DNA from: Posidonia oceanica
Lineage: Eukaryota; Streptophyta; Magnoliopsida; Alismatales; Posidoniaceae
Direction: 5' to 3'
Length of the DNA stretch: 64,000 bases
NCBI GenBank assembly: GCA_037176725.1
Contig: JAZBRS010000060.1
Span: 54,464,001-54,528,000, forward strand
Below are positions 11,613 to 22,420 of this stretch, piece after piece; within the stretch, counting starts at the first letter, position 1, and each line of letters starts with the position of its first letter. The notes beneath the pieces were generated by a model that did no database searches, was not told where the DNA came from, and saw only the letters and a list, made by a program, of their open reading frames with translations. Both the position numbers and the translations under genes were made by a program.

Positions 11613-11780
11613 ATGGCCCGTAATGACCATATTGCCCTTATCCTAGGCACGAGTCACATCATTGCATCTCATTGCATTCCATTTCATTTGCATTGCATCG
11701 CATTGCATCTTTTGCTTGGTTTTGCATGTTTATTTGTGTATTTCCCCGGTTTTCCTTATCTCCCGACTTAATAGACACGA

Positions 11781-11790
11781 TGGCGACTCT
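11781..11790 (+). other. PBS-like decamer inside TE1 LTR
   Basis: TGGCGACTCT follows AATAGACACGA about 170 bp before the LTR end. It matches nine of the first ten bases of the Tat-type PBS (TGGCGACTCC). The other LTRs have it at a comparable place. Confidence 0.6.
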
Positions 11791-11973
11791 GATTTGTCTT
11801 ATCTTCTTCTTTTCTTTCCTTTTTTCCCTTTTTTAAGTGTTTTCAAGTTAAGTTTTCCTTCTTGGATCAGCTGGTAATAGTGAACCTGATTCCGATCGGT
11901 GCATGTGAGCTTTGGCAGCGTACATGGATGATCTGAACACTGGGATCGCTACACATGCAAAAGAAAAAGATAA

Positions 11974-11990
11974 GGTAAGAGATACTTACC
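11974..11990 (-). promoter_or_regulatory. Splice-donor-like hairpin at the end of TE2 gag
   Basis: On the minus strand GACAG/GTAAGT lies in GGTAAG-N5-CTTACC with loop TATCT; TE1 has TCTCC in the same stem. Confidence 0.5.
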
Positions 11991-12001
11991 TGTCAGCAAC
12001 C

Positions 12002-13560
12002 TCAAGATGGAGGTGCTAAACCCGCTCTCGCGCTGCTGGCGCTGCCCTGGCGTCTCTGGCCGCATACTCTCTTATCTCGGCGTAACTGTTCTGACAGAAC
12101 CAAGGAAATAGGAAGCTCATGATGTGGGACAGCAAAGGGGGCTGGAATAAGTTTGATAGAGCCAGAATGGTCCATCAGAGAAGAAACAGAGTCGGGAGCG
12201 ACGGGATGGATCCCCAAGGATCCATCGTCGATGAGATCCTGAATGAAGTCCTGGAGGGTACGGCAGCCATCCGCCAAGTGCCCCGTAGCTCGATGGTAGT
12301 GACAATACGCACTCGCATCATACCACCGCGGAAGTGGGTCTGGCGGTGGGCGAGCTTCCGGGAGTCTCAGGGGTGATGCAACCCGAGGAAAGATGATGCT
12401 TAGCGGTTCACTGAGTGGAGTGAAGTCACTCTCAGTGCGGAGGCCTCGTCTTTGCCTTGGTTGAGGTCGCTGCTGAGCTAGTGCGACGTGATGCGCTGGC
12501 TCGACGAGAGGAGCATCAAGAGAGGGCTTGAGATGGAGGGCAGGAAGCGAAGGCTCCCCCCGGAGCACGATAGCAAGAGGTGACGGAAGAAGGGGAGGCA
12601 GAGCAGGAGTGGGGGTCTCAATTGTTCCAGTGTCAATGAGATCCTGAACCGCATCCCGCAAGGTGAAGCATTTGTTCGTCGAGTGTCCACTGGCTCGATG
12701 AAACTTGCAGAACTTGTCTATCTTATACCATCGCGGAAGAGGATCCAGTGGTGGATGAACCTCAGGGAGTGTCAAGTGATGTGCAACTTTGGGGATGAGG
12801 GAGCTGAGTGATGAGCACAAGTGAGAGAATTCAAGAGGCTGGCGTCGGGCATATTTCCACTCCTACTACAGCTCGTGAGGAGCAGGAAATGAGAGCGCAG
12901 GGGGCACGAACGGAACAGGTGCCAAAGGTGTGGGTGCAAAAGGTGCAAGAGTAGATAGCTAGCTTTGCATGGCCTGAGCTAGGGCTTGCATCTCCTAAGC
13001 CAGCCGAGAGAAGGATTGGGACTACTGGGTAAGAGTGGCTAAGATAGTGGAGTCAATAGTACAGGGAATGCAAGAGACTCTGGGACAGGCAAGGCCATGT
13101 TAGGGTGGGCTACCAAAGGCGGCATGATGGGAGAACCTAAGGAAGTAGAGGTAGATGCCTCAGCACGAGGACCCAGGGTCAGGCACAAAGGGGACGAAGA
13201 TGAAGCTGACAATGGACACGACACCCCAACGGGCAAGGGAGGTGATATCCCAGCATGGGATACCACAGACGATCCCCGAGGCATGGGAGCAGATTGGCTA
13301 GATAGAGGGATGACAACTGCGGGTACAAAAGATGTGGTTGAGGGACAAGGAGGCTAACCCACAAACGAAAGAGACACCTGACAGCTCAGTCCATCGGTGT
13401 CGAGAGACAACAGGGACTGACCCTGTGCCTCAGCATGAGGTGCCACAGGTAGAGAAGGGACAAAGGCCGTTGGACCAGGGAGCACTCCTAGAGGAGGAGG
13501 AGACTGACTATCAACCCCAGAATCCATGGGAGGCGACGAGCCAAGAGATGGATCTCCCAT
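12002..13560 (-). pseudogene. TE2 gag, capsid core missing, two zinc knuckles
   Basis: The N-terminal Pro/Ser-rich part is readable from a plausible ATG at 13560. The C-terminal 272-codon open frame (12820-12002) holds two knuckles: CKFHRASGHSTNKC followed by RDAVQDLID, and CHYHRATGHLADGC followed by QDFIQDLID. Each is preceded by a PxPDPLPRWY-like motif, so the module appears duplicated. The capsid core of TE1 and TE4 gag (YNGxG, WFTxLxMAxI, EYVGRW) is absent between the two parts, which points to an internal deletion. The frame ends PPS-stop at 12002, about 10 bp before the donor-like hairpin. Confidence 0.8.
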
Positions 13561-14663
13561 GGTAATGGAAAGAATCTGAACAGGCAAAGGGAACAAGATA
13601 GTCAGAAGCTGTAAGCCAGGATACAGAGTAGACGCGACCAGAGGGCTACTATCGGGCGTGACTCGAGACCTGAGAAAACAAACAAAGCAGTTAGATGGTT
13701 GCAAAGTTATTTGGTTGTGGCATGAATGGCACACATGCAAATGAATGTCCTAGTATGCACTCTCTCACCATGCATGTCCTGAGTAGGCTACCTACTCGGA
13801 CTCACTCATGGGTAATGGGTTTATTGACAGACTCTAGGTCAGAAAAAAGTAGGTCCCCGTCTAAATTCTGGCTAAAGCTCAGGCGGTAACGAAGTGGTGC
13901 GTTAGTGGCCTCGACCCAGCCAAAGCGTGGGTTGTACCCTCTACTAACACCAACACGACCCCTCACAAGGGGGGACAGACCGACCAACTCGTGCCACGCC
14001 AAAGCAATGGAACAAGCGACCAGGACTATCCTTCACAGGCTGTGTGTGGACTCAGAGGAGAGAATGCATGCTTTCTAAAATGAATCAATCATGCGAGTAT
14101 GCTTTAAAGTGTTTTACTTGCGTTTTCTTTAGCTAAAGGGAAAATTGCAAGTTTTGGCTCTAGTTGTGCTTAAAATGTTATTGCTTGCCTTTATTGTAGC
14201 TTTTAAATTAAGCAAAAGGGGAGCAAGTATGTTTCTAATATCCTAGGCATGGCAAAAGCATGAGGGGGAAAGAAGCAGGGAGTCATGACATGCAAACAAT
14301 CACACAAGGCAAAAGGCATGTGCATGGCATGTGTGAGTGTTGTAAACACGATGGTGAAAAGAAAGCACTCATCATATCAAAAAGCAATAATACATGGCAT
14401 GTGCATGTGTGGTGGCATCGCAATTCTGTTAAATAAAGCATTTACCACCCAAAAGGCATGTATTATTGCGCCAAGCAAATATTTAAGCATGCATAATGCA
14501 AGAAATAAGGCAAGGATAAGCAAGCAAATAAAGTAAGTAAAGACAGAGTAAGCAGTAAAGCATGTAAAGACAAAGCAAGCAGATAAGGCATGTGAAGGCA
14601 AGGCAAGCAAAAATGCAAAATCCAAGCAGCGAGAAAGCCAAAACGAAAGCCAGAGTCTAGAAA
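13561..14663 (-). other. TE2 5' leader between PBS and gag
   Basis: Noncoding leader homologous to those of TE4 (45433-46637) and TE7 (50366-51495). Shared landmarks are GGCATGAATGGCAC near 13718, a block around GGTTGTACCCTCTACTAAC near 13930, and GGCATGTGCATG words near 14310-14410. Confidence 0.7.
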
Positions 14664-14680
14664 CCCCAGCGGAGTTTCCA
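14664..14680 (-). other. TE2 primer binding site
   Basis: The minus strand reads TGGAAACTCCGCTGGGG one base after the LTR end CTACA. Compared with TE4 and TE7 (TGGCGACTCCGCTGGGG) two bases have changed. The consensus fits a tRNA with 3' end GGAGTCGCCA, probably tRNA-Arg as reported for Ogre. Confidence 0.85.
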
Positions 14681-14971
14681 CTGTAGTAACCTTGAAAATC
14701 GGCGCGTCCATGCACTATGCCAAAGCTCGCGTGCACCGACTGAAAATAGGCCACTATGAGCGGGTGGATCCGAGGAATGGAACTCGACTCGAAAACACCG
14801 AAAAAGGGTAGAAAAACAAAGATAAAGTAAATTCGAAGTCGCCACATAGTCTGTTAAATCAGGAGACAAGGAAAACCAGGGAAATGCATGAAAAAACATG
14901 CAAAGGAATGCAAGGCTATGCAAAGATATGACTCGTGCCTAGGATGAGGGCATAATGGTCATTGCTGGCCA

Positions 14972-15068
14972 AGAGAAAGGGTAAGGACTCCTGTTACGCA
15001 TGGGGAAGGTGTTAGGTACCCTTGATACGTTCGGAATCAGACTTTCTAGGCTTCTCACTTGCATATGT
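14972..15068 (-). other. Conserved LTR 3' block (TE2)
   Basis: Minus-strand copy of the block in TE1, TE4, TE5 and TE7. The stem-loop core is 15001-15024, reading GGGTACCTAACACCTTCCCC. Confidence 0.75.
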
Positions 15069-16259
15069 AGGAAGATGCATGTTTTAAATGCCTAAATGCC
15101 ATGAATGCTTAATTACATGCTCAAATGTATGCTCTAGGTGCTAAGATGCATGTAGGGAATTAAACATGCAGTCTATGTGCTCAACAACGCTGCTAGTGTT
15201 CTGAACTGGGTGTGCCCTGGTTCATAAGAACTCCAGACAGTAAGTATCACTACCCTAAATGCGATGCAGACGATAAATCAAAACGGCGAAGAAACCATGC
15301 AATGCGAAGCGACATGCAAAGGGAAACAAAGCAGAGGCGAAAACCATGGAATGCAAAGGTGTAGCATGCAAAGGGAAGCAAAGCAAAGGCGATAAAGCCT
15401 AATCTATACGCTCGAGAAGACAGATCGAGAAAACAATACATGCAATGCAAGTTATAAAGCAATGAATGATATGCAGTGACTTAGATGGGCTTAACTTGAT
15501 GATCTGATGCCTGATCTGAACAAACTTAGGCTAGAATGAAAGATCATTCAACCAAGAAGTCCTAGACGATTAGATCATGAAGATCCAACGATCTGATCAA
15601 AAGTTATTCAGAGATCAAGCCAGATAAATCAAGGGCCAAATGAATCCCTAAGGATGCAACAGAGGTCAAATAGGGGGTCTAAATGCAATATGCCTAAGTA
15701 TGCATGCAATGCAGCAAGGTTCTACATGCATTGCAGCTAATGCTGCTGGGGAAAGTGCAAGGGATAGCATGCAATGCCATGCAAGTGCAATGCATGCAAT
15801 AGTTTAAAAGATTGGACCTAAATGTAGTAAAAAGAAACTACTGGACCCAAGTGCAATGCTATGAGAAAGATGCAATGCAATAGTTAAGGTGCAATGAGAA
15901 CTAATGGTGCAACATGGTAAGTGAGCAGAGGCAAAATGCAGCATTAGTTAAAAGAATGCATGCAAAAGAAAAAAGATAAGGACTAACATGCAATATAGGA
16001 AAACTGTAGGGTTTATGTGCAAGGCAGAACAATTATGAATGCATGCAACAATTGGACCTACATGCAATATAGAATACATGTTGGACTTATATGCAATGCA
16101 AAAATAATCACAAAAGCATGCAACAATTTAGGAATTAGGACTAACATGCAATTAAAAGAAACTATTGGATTAAATTGCAAAGCAATGTAGACATGAAAGT
16201 ATGCAACACTTTAACCTTTGGATTAGCATGCAGTTAAAATAAACTGTGAGACTAAATTG

Positions 16260-17060
16260 CAAAGCGATATGGTTTGAAAAATGAAATTAAATGAACTCTG
16301 GATGCATGCAGGACTTATGTGCAAATAAACTAAAATGCTGGACTAAATGATAATGCAATATAGTTGAAAAATGCAATTAAATTACTTCTGTAAGCATGTA
16401 GGACATAAATGCATTAAACTAAAGTCCTGGACTAAAACACAATGCAATATAGTTTGAAAATGCAATTAAATGATCACTGGATGCATGTAGGACTTAAATG
16501 TAATTAAACTAAAGTCTTGGACTAAAATGCAATGCAATATAGCTTGAAAATGCAATTAAATGATTGCTGGACTGATGCAGGACATAAATGCAATTAAACA
16601 AAGTCCTAGACTAAAATGCAATGCAATATAGTTTGAAAAATGCATTTAAATGACTTCTGTAAGCATGCAGGACTTAAATGCAATTAAACTAAAGTCCTGG
16701 ACTGAAATGCAATGCAGTTTGATTTAAAATGAGATTTAAATCAAATGCAAATGAGTGCTAGACCTATATGCAAATAAACTAAAATGCAGGTCTAAATTGC
16801 GATGCAGTATGATTTAAATGCATTTTAAATGAGATGTTTGAATGAATGCAGGACCTGTATGCTAATAAACTAAAATGTAAGACTTAAATGCAATGCAGTA
16901 TAGTTTAAAATGCAACTTAAATGAAATGTTTAAATGAATGTAGGACCTGTATGTAAATAAACTAAAATGCAAGGCTTAAATGCAATATAGTATAGTTTAA
17001 AATGCAACTTAAATGAAAAGCTAATGTATGCAGGACCTAAATGCAAACAAAATAAACAGC
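16260..17060 (-). repeat. ~88-bp tandem subrepeats in TE2 LTR
   Basis: The word AATGCAATATAGTTTGAAAA recurs near 16355, 16440, 16530 and 16620, about 88 bp apart, with AAATGCAATTAAACTAAAG between. Later units drift. Confidence 0.8.
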
Positions 17061-18235
17061 AGGACTAAATTTCAATGTAATAAGATTTAAAATGAAAACT
17101 TTAAATAAACTGAATGGAACAGTGGTGTGCAACGGCGATGAGCAGAACTACGGCCTGTAGGAGGCGGCGAGGCTCGGGCAGTGCTCGGAGGAGTCCCTCG
17201 GCGTCCGGCGGAGCTCTGGGAGTGATCCAGAGATGGTGGGGCGGCCTGTCGTGGCGAGCTGCAACCTTTCTCCGATAAATGTTGCTGGAGAAAACGAAGA
17301 GGCCAGTGAGCGAGGGAAGGAGGAAAAGCGATTCGAAATGCAGGGGAAAGAAGCAAAAAAGCAAGAGACGAACATGGCAAAGCTCGGGGAAGAGTCAATT
17401 ACCTGAGTTGATGCGCAGATGAGGCTGCCGACCTCAGGTGGATTCGGGCAATGACGTTGTAGGGGGAGGAGGCGCTAGAGGCGGTGGCAGCTGCTTGGGA
17501 CGCTTGGGTCGAGTTCGTCGACGTCCTCCAGAGCTCAAGGAAGTCTAAGGTTGCCCTTTCTCCTCTGAATTCTCTCTTTTGATTTTTTTTGGGTCCTATG
17601 CTGCAAATTTGAATTTCTTCTCCTCTTCTCTCACTATGGCTCTCTCTCTCTTGTGATGGCCTTCACGAGAGGGTCTACCAAGAATGGGAAATGGGTGGAG
17701 GGTTGCTGTGGCTGTTGCTATGTGAATTGGTTTTGGTTTTGGGCTGCTGCAGGTGTTGGGTTCCAGTTTCTGTGTGGGGTGGATTGTGGGTGTTGAAGGC
17801 AGTGAAATGGTTCTGAAGATGGGGATGGAGTGCTGCTGTATGTTGCTATGTTGTGGGGAGTTTTGCTTTGCAGTTGCTGTGGGTGTTGCATGGAATTGCT
17901 GTGTGTGTGTGAATGGGTTGAAGGAAGATGGATCATTTGCTGCTGTGGTCGTGAATTGTTGTGTGTAGAGGCCCATGAAATGCAGCTAGAGGAAGAAAAT
18001 GAATTGCTGGTCTGAGGGGGAGATGTTGTGTTGCTGTTGGTTCCTTTCGCTGCTGCTTGCCCAAGTGGTAGAAGATGTAGAGGATAGAAAGGTGGCAGGA
18101 GGTGGAGTAAGTGAGATGGGAGGGGAAGTAAGTGAGGAGGAGAAAGGTTGAAGGCTATGTTGAGGAGGCTTTGTGGCAGTGGAAGGAAGAAGGCAGGAGG
18201 TAGGAGGTGTTGCTACAGCAGGAAAACGCACGGGC

Positions 18236-18680
18236 TGTGAAGAAGAGAAGAAAGAAAGAAAGAAAAGAAGGACGGAAAGGAGAGGAAAGGAGTGGACCGG
18301 GCCTAGAGAGAAAAAGAGAAAAAAAAGGAAAGAAAGGAAGAGAGAGTGGGCCAGGCTGAAGAAGAGGAAAGAAAAAAGAAAGATAGAAAGAAAGGAAGAA
18401 AGAAAGAAAGGAAGGAAGGAGAAAAAGAAAAAAGAAGATAGGCTTGTGGGCTTGGGCTGAAGGAGAAAAAAGAAGGGAAAAGAAAGGAAGAGAAAAAGAA
18501 AGAAAGGAAGAAAGAAAGAAGGAGGAAAGAAGAAGAAGAAGAAGAAGGAAGAAAGGTGGGCTTGGGTTTGATTTTTGAAGAAGAAAAAGGAGAAGAGAAA
18601 GAAAAGAAAAAAGAAGGGCTTGGGCTTGGTTTTTGAAGAAAAAAAGGGGAAAGAAAGATGAAAACGGGCTTTTGGGAGTG
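18236..18680. repeat. Purine-only tract (GAAAG-rich)
   Basis: About 440 bp with nearly all A and G on the plus strand, as AAGAAAGAAAG words broken by short GGGCTTGGGCTT inserts. This is the counterpart of the pyrimidine tract in the TE1 LTR. Confidence 0.85.
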
Positions 18681-18783
18681 GATTTGGTTTGGAAATAGAG
18701 TGTGGTTTTGGGTTTGGTTTTAGGGTTTGGAAGTGGGTTTGGAGAAAACCACTAATACAGTCTATCAAAATGGGGTGTCTACA

Positions 18784-18914
18784 GTAACACACCGTTCATA
18801 TGAGAGCCGCAGGTCCCTGCATGGACATGGAGCATCAGTGTGTCTACCTCTCTCTTGCTTACGCAGCGTAGGAACATCTGGCTGTAGGATCTTCTATAGA
18901 GATGCCCTGCTCCT
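18784..18914 (-). pseudogene. TE4 integrase N-terminal zinc-binding region, fragment
   Basis: Integrase would insert the element's cDNA. Reading on from TE4 Pol across the TE3 insertion gives AGHLYRRSYSQMF and then HVHAGTCGSHMNG, the H/C-rich binding region of Ty3/gypsy integrases. The piece is bounded on the right by the TE3 TSD (18910-18914) and on the left by the TE2 LTR at 18783. The rest of integrase is beyond TE2 and TE1, outside the window. Confidence 0.8.
18910..18914. repeat. TE3 target site duplication, left copy
   Basis: CTCCT directly before the LTR; the identical right copy is at 24878-24882. Host TE4 reading frame continues across the joined site. Confidence 0.95.
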
Positions 18915-20136
18915 TGATGTAAATTTTAATTAACCGCAAGTGCACGGAGTACTATATAGTACGGATGCAAATACAGATCGATCCCACAGATAATAGAGTT
19001 TCCAAACACAAAGATTACTTATCAGTTATTGAAAGGAGTTTGAGAGTGATGATGATTAAGAACTAAAACTAGAAGATGTAATCAAATTAATTAAAACCTA
19101 GTGTTTCGAAACCATTTATGTAAAATACAATATGCATGATTAAATCCACTCTTTGTCTCTCTTCATGATCTAAATAGTTTAACTCAATGGTTCTTATCCT
19201 AACAAGCATAATCCATATGCAATGCACCATAGATTATCAAGTCCTAAGATAAAATCACACAAATCAAACTAAATCAAATGATATACTTTAGATCTAAGAT
19301 TATACACATGATCCCTAATTATTCTTCCCTAAGCATAGATTAAAAAGATATAATCAATATTAATCTATCTAAGTTTATCGATATAATAAAGATTCATGCA
19401 ATATACATCTAGTTTAAGTAACCATAACATTTAAGTATGAGAAGACAAAGAGGAACTTAATCACAACATACGAAATTACATAAACTTCATCTAAACCCTA
19501 GATCTAGAAACTTAGCCAAGCATGATAATGGAAAGCATCAAAATAAAAGATAAGGAAAGAGAAGAGCAAGATATAATTAAGATAAAAAATGAACTTATAT
19601 TAATAAAAACTAAGATTACAGAATAGGAACACAAGAAGAACTCTAAAACAAAGGAAGAAGAGAGTCTAAGCCTAAAGTGGAAGATCCAGGATGCCTTTAG
19701 ATCTACACAAGGGGTCCCTTTTATAGGCTTACAAGGACTTAGTTATCACGGAGACAAATCCGGATAAAAATTCTAAAACTAAAATTCAAATACAGGATAT
19801 TTCCAAGTGATCAAGATAACAGCAAAAGACTGAGTCAACGTCTTCATATCCGGGTGCCCTGGATTAGCTCTAACTTTGTCAATTCTGTTATCTTATCTTT
19901 CTCCTCGTATTTACACGTGGAAAAAGTATATTTGACCTCTTGCATGGATTTGCATTTCTTTTATCCTTGGATTTGCATTTCTTTTTATCTTTTATTCTTT
20001 CTCTTCCTTTTTTTTCTCTTTTCTTTTCAGGTCTAAAGTTCCTGCAAAAATTGCACAAAACACCTCAAGTAATATTATTTATAAACAAAAGAGACAAATA
20101 TGGGACATAAAATATGTAAGAATAATGTGCTCATCA
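18915..20136 (-). mobile_element. TE3 3' LTR
   Basis: Near-identical to 23606-24877 except for scattered substitutions and the absence of about 48 bp near 19856, where the other copy has two GGGTGCCTGG-GGCG units. This copy probably lost the segment by recombination between the short direct repeats. Confidence 0.95.
19718..19725 (-). promoter_or_regulatory. TATA box in TE3 3' LTR
   Basis: TATAAAAG on the minus strand within CCTATAAAAGGGACCCC; the same is at 24407-24414 in the other LTR. Confidence 0.7.
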
Positions 20137-20150
20137 AATACCCCCATACC
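20137..20150 (-). other. TE3 polypurine tract
   Basis: The minus strand reads GGTATGGGGGTATT immediately before the LTR start TGATGAGC. Confidence 0.75.
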
Positions 20151-21720
20151 TATCTTTTGCTAGTTCTCGAGCAAAACTGACTCTAATAAAAGAAAAATAA
20201 AAAAATCCTAACTCACTTTTGTAGGAATCGTGATTGCACTTAGCACGTGCAACAAGCCTTTAAACTCCTAGGTTGCCCTAGTGGACGAGTGGTGTCTCGT
20301 GAGGGTTTGCAGCAGATCTATCCACAAAATCCCAGAAGAAATGATTAAGGAATAAAAAAATGAAAAATAAAGAAAATGAAAAATCTACAATATCCACATT
20401 AACCTACTCAATTAAAAAGATCCAAAGTTCCCAAGTATCTTAATCCTCCGGTTTAACCTTTGTTGAGAACCCTCATATTATCATCATAGAGACTCTATCT
20501 TATTTTTCACATCATCTTCTTAAACATTTACTCATATGTTACTTGTGTTTGTGAAATAGACCTTAGCATGAGTTTTCATACCCAATCTTACCTCCTTAGC
20601 AATTTTATTTCATTGAGTTTTGTCTTGCTTTCTTAGACATTATTCTTAGCTACCCATTTAGCGAGCTTTAGGTCAGTGGATCCCAAATCAGACGGTTTTA
20701 GATCACCAGATGTGAAGACACCCCTAAGCATTTAATCACATGAGTAGCTAAGGCCTCAAAGACAAGACTTTTTTTTCCTTTTCTTTTATCCTCTAATCAC
20801 CTTTTTACGTGAATATTAATGCTTACTGAGGCATGATACCCAGTTACTTAGTGATTATCAGATTATTTTTCTCTTTTATCCTCTAATCACCTTTTTACAT
20901 GAATATCAGTGCTTACTGAGGCACGATACCCAGTTACTCAGTGATTATTAGATATTTTTAATTTTTAATTTTTTTTATTTGCTACGATGTTTCAAATCTT
21001 CCTTTATTCCCTACAACTAAAGCCTAGAGTAATAGTGCAGTATAAGGTACATATAAGTTATAAATATTTTAGATGATGTTATTTTTCAGATTTTGTCTCT
21101 ACTCTTTGAATCATAAGGTTCCCAATTACTCAATCTTACCTTTGAACTTCAAGCACTAGGTTACTCATTCACTCCTAATTGATTAGACTAATGTGGAAAG
21201 TTCTTTCTTTATTTTTCAAAATTTTTTTTTTTCAAAAATAAAGTCAAATAACCTTAGAAAACATCTTTTTGGATTTTTTTTTTAATTGAAGAAAAATGAA
21301 AAGACACAAAGAAAACTCTAACTAAAGAAAATGAAAGAGACATAGAGAAGACTCCCCCGCACCTAAACCATGCATTGTCCTCAAGGTATGTAATAAATGA
21401 TATGATCAATGAAATTCAATTAAAATTTGAACAATGATACCTGATTCGGGATAGAGTGCTTCTGCTGCTAAGAAAAGAAAAGTTATATACAATTTATACA
21501 TATTCACAATTGAAGTGTATGAAAATCCATGACCTCATCAATCTCTAGGGCACAATCTTAATCTGGCCAAGGAGGCGGTCTGACTTTTGCAATTACTTTT
21601 TCAGCCTGTTCAAGCCACCATTGGACATCTCTCAATCAGGCTTCATGAATTTCCCAAGGAGATGGAATTAGATCGGATAAACCCATGTAATTTAATTGAA
21701 TATGGAATGAGGGCTTGAAT
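20151..21720 (-). other. TE3 interior, 3' part, no gene seen
   Basis: A/T-rich with T-tracts near 21210-21280. One ~100-bp segment is duplicated in tandem: TTTTATCCTCTAATCACC and CAGTTACTCAGTGATTAT recur at about 20790-20865 and 20875-20950. No protein similarity recognised. Confidence 0.6.
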
Positions 21721-22420
21721 TCATAATTGACTAGAGCTGAATGATATGGCTTTGACACATAGCTCTAATGGTCCTATAGTAAATGGTAATGATGAGGGCT
21801 CAGGTGGAAACATAAGAGCAATAGGTTGAGGCTTTTTCACAATAGAATCACTCGAAAGGGAAACCTCTGTAATGAATTGGTCTACTTGGCCAACTGGTTC
21901 TTTAGTGGGCTCATCTAGTTGGGCTTGGCTTTTGACTTCAGACATTATTTGGACAGTACAGGGTTGATCAGGGGAGTTCACATGTTGAGCAAGAAAGTTC
22001 CATTCCTCTCTCTCATTTATAACATTGATTAGTTGACCTAACTACGTTTCTAAACGAGCTATGGCTTGAGTGTTGGCAGTTATGTTGATAGAGGTCTGTA
22101 TACTTGCTTCCACTAGCTCTTCTAGGCTCTTTTCTACACTTGTTAACCAAATTTCATCTTCTTGTTGACAATCTAAAGAAGGGAAGGGTGAGTTGTATTG
22201 TGGGTCTGAATATGGATAAGACTCAAAGTAATGAGATTGGACTTGAATTAAGCTAGACCCTCCATCATATGATTTTTAGGCCCATAAGAAATCAGGTTGA
22301 CCCCATTTTAAATTGTAATTTGAGGCATAAGGGTCACTTGACTCATTCCATGGTCTTTGGGCCACATAATTGAATTGTTCAAACCTATATCCAACTTGAT
22401 TCATTGTATATTCCTTCAAC
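21721..22420 (-). pseudogene. TE3 Gag-like remnant
   Basis: The minus strand from about 22410 reads a Gln/Asn/Trp-rich part (RFEQFNYVAQRPWNESSDPY, KWGQPDF) and then IARLET-stop-LGQLINVINERE, the NLExQxGQLA-like helix seen in the C-terminal half of Gag of many plant Ty3/gypsy elements. An 86-codon stretch rich in Ser/Glu/Pro follows and ends at 21721. Two in-frame stops interrupt it. Similarity is by pattern only, so the assignment is moderate. Confidence 0.55.

Larger units (their letters stand above)
1..11953 (+). mobile_element. TE1: gag-only Tat-type LTR element, 5' end outside window
   Basis: From left to right this holds a broken gag (25-2451), a 3.7-kb noncoding region rich in structured repeats, a polypurine tract (6131-6142) and a 5.8-kb 3' LTR ending at 11953. 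No protease, RT or integrase is visible between gag and the LTR, so the element looks non-autonomous. The 5' LTR and leader lie left of the window. The right end falls inside the minus-strand TE2 just downstream of its gag; catgc at 11954-11958 would be one copy of the target site duplication. The boundary rests on the LTR end ctaca and on TE2 sequence resuming immediately. Confidence 0.8.
6143..11953 (+). mobile_element. TE1 3' LTR, 5.8 kb
   Basis: It starts TGTTGACATCCCATTTTGACA, the terminal block shared by all Tat-type LTRs here, and ends CTACA at 11953. In order it holds AACCCTAAACC-type words (6280-6470), an A-rich tract (6640-7375), a pyrimidine-rich tract (7376-7660), a GC-rich part with accidental open frames (8180-8770), degenerate subrepeats (8890-10200), a CACCGTTTTGC repeat field (10798-11290), and the conserved LTR 3' block with an internal PBS-like decamer. 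It is organised like the minus-strand LTR of TE2, so TE1 and TE2 appear to be one family. Confidence 0.85.
11954..18783 (-). mobile_element. TE2: Tat-type LTR element, 3' part outside window
   Basis: On the minus strand it reads 5' LTR (18783 to 14682), PBS (14680 to 14664), leader, broken gag (13560 to 12002), then is cut at 11954 by TE1; the rest lies left of TE1. It sits inside the integrase region of TE4, and gtaac at 18784-18788 is the candidate near-side TSD. Confidence 0.8.
14682..18783 (-). mobile_element. TE2 5' LTR, 4.1 kb
   Basis: On the minus strand it begins TGTAGACACCCCATTTTGATA at 18783 and ends TACTACA at 14682. In its own orientation it holds a pyrimidine-rich tract, a GC-rich part (17100-17560), ~88-bp subrepeats, the CACCGTTTTGC field, the conserved 3' block and an internal PBS-like decamer (14844 to 14835, TGGCGACTTC). 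The 268-codon open frame over the pyrimidine tract is not credible. Confidence 0.85.

Noticed and set aside
17986..18792. 268-codon minus-strand frame rich in Phe/Leu
   Set aside because: It is the translation of a pyrimidine tract in the TE2 LTR.
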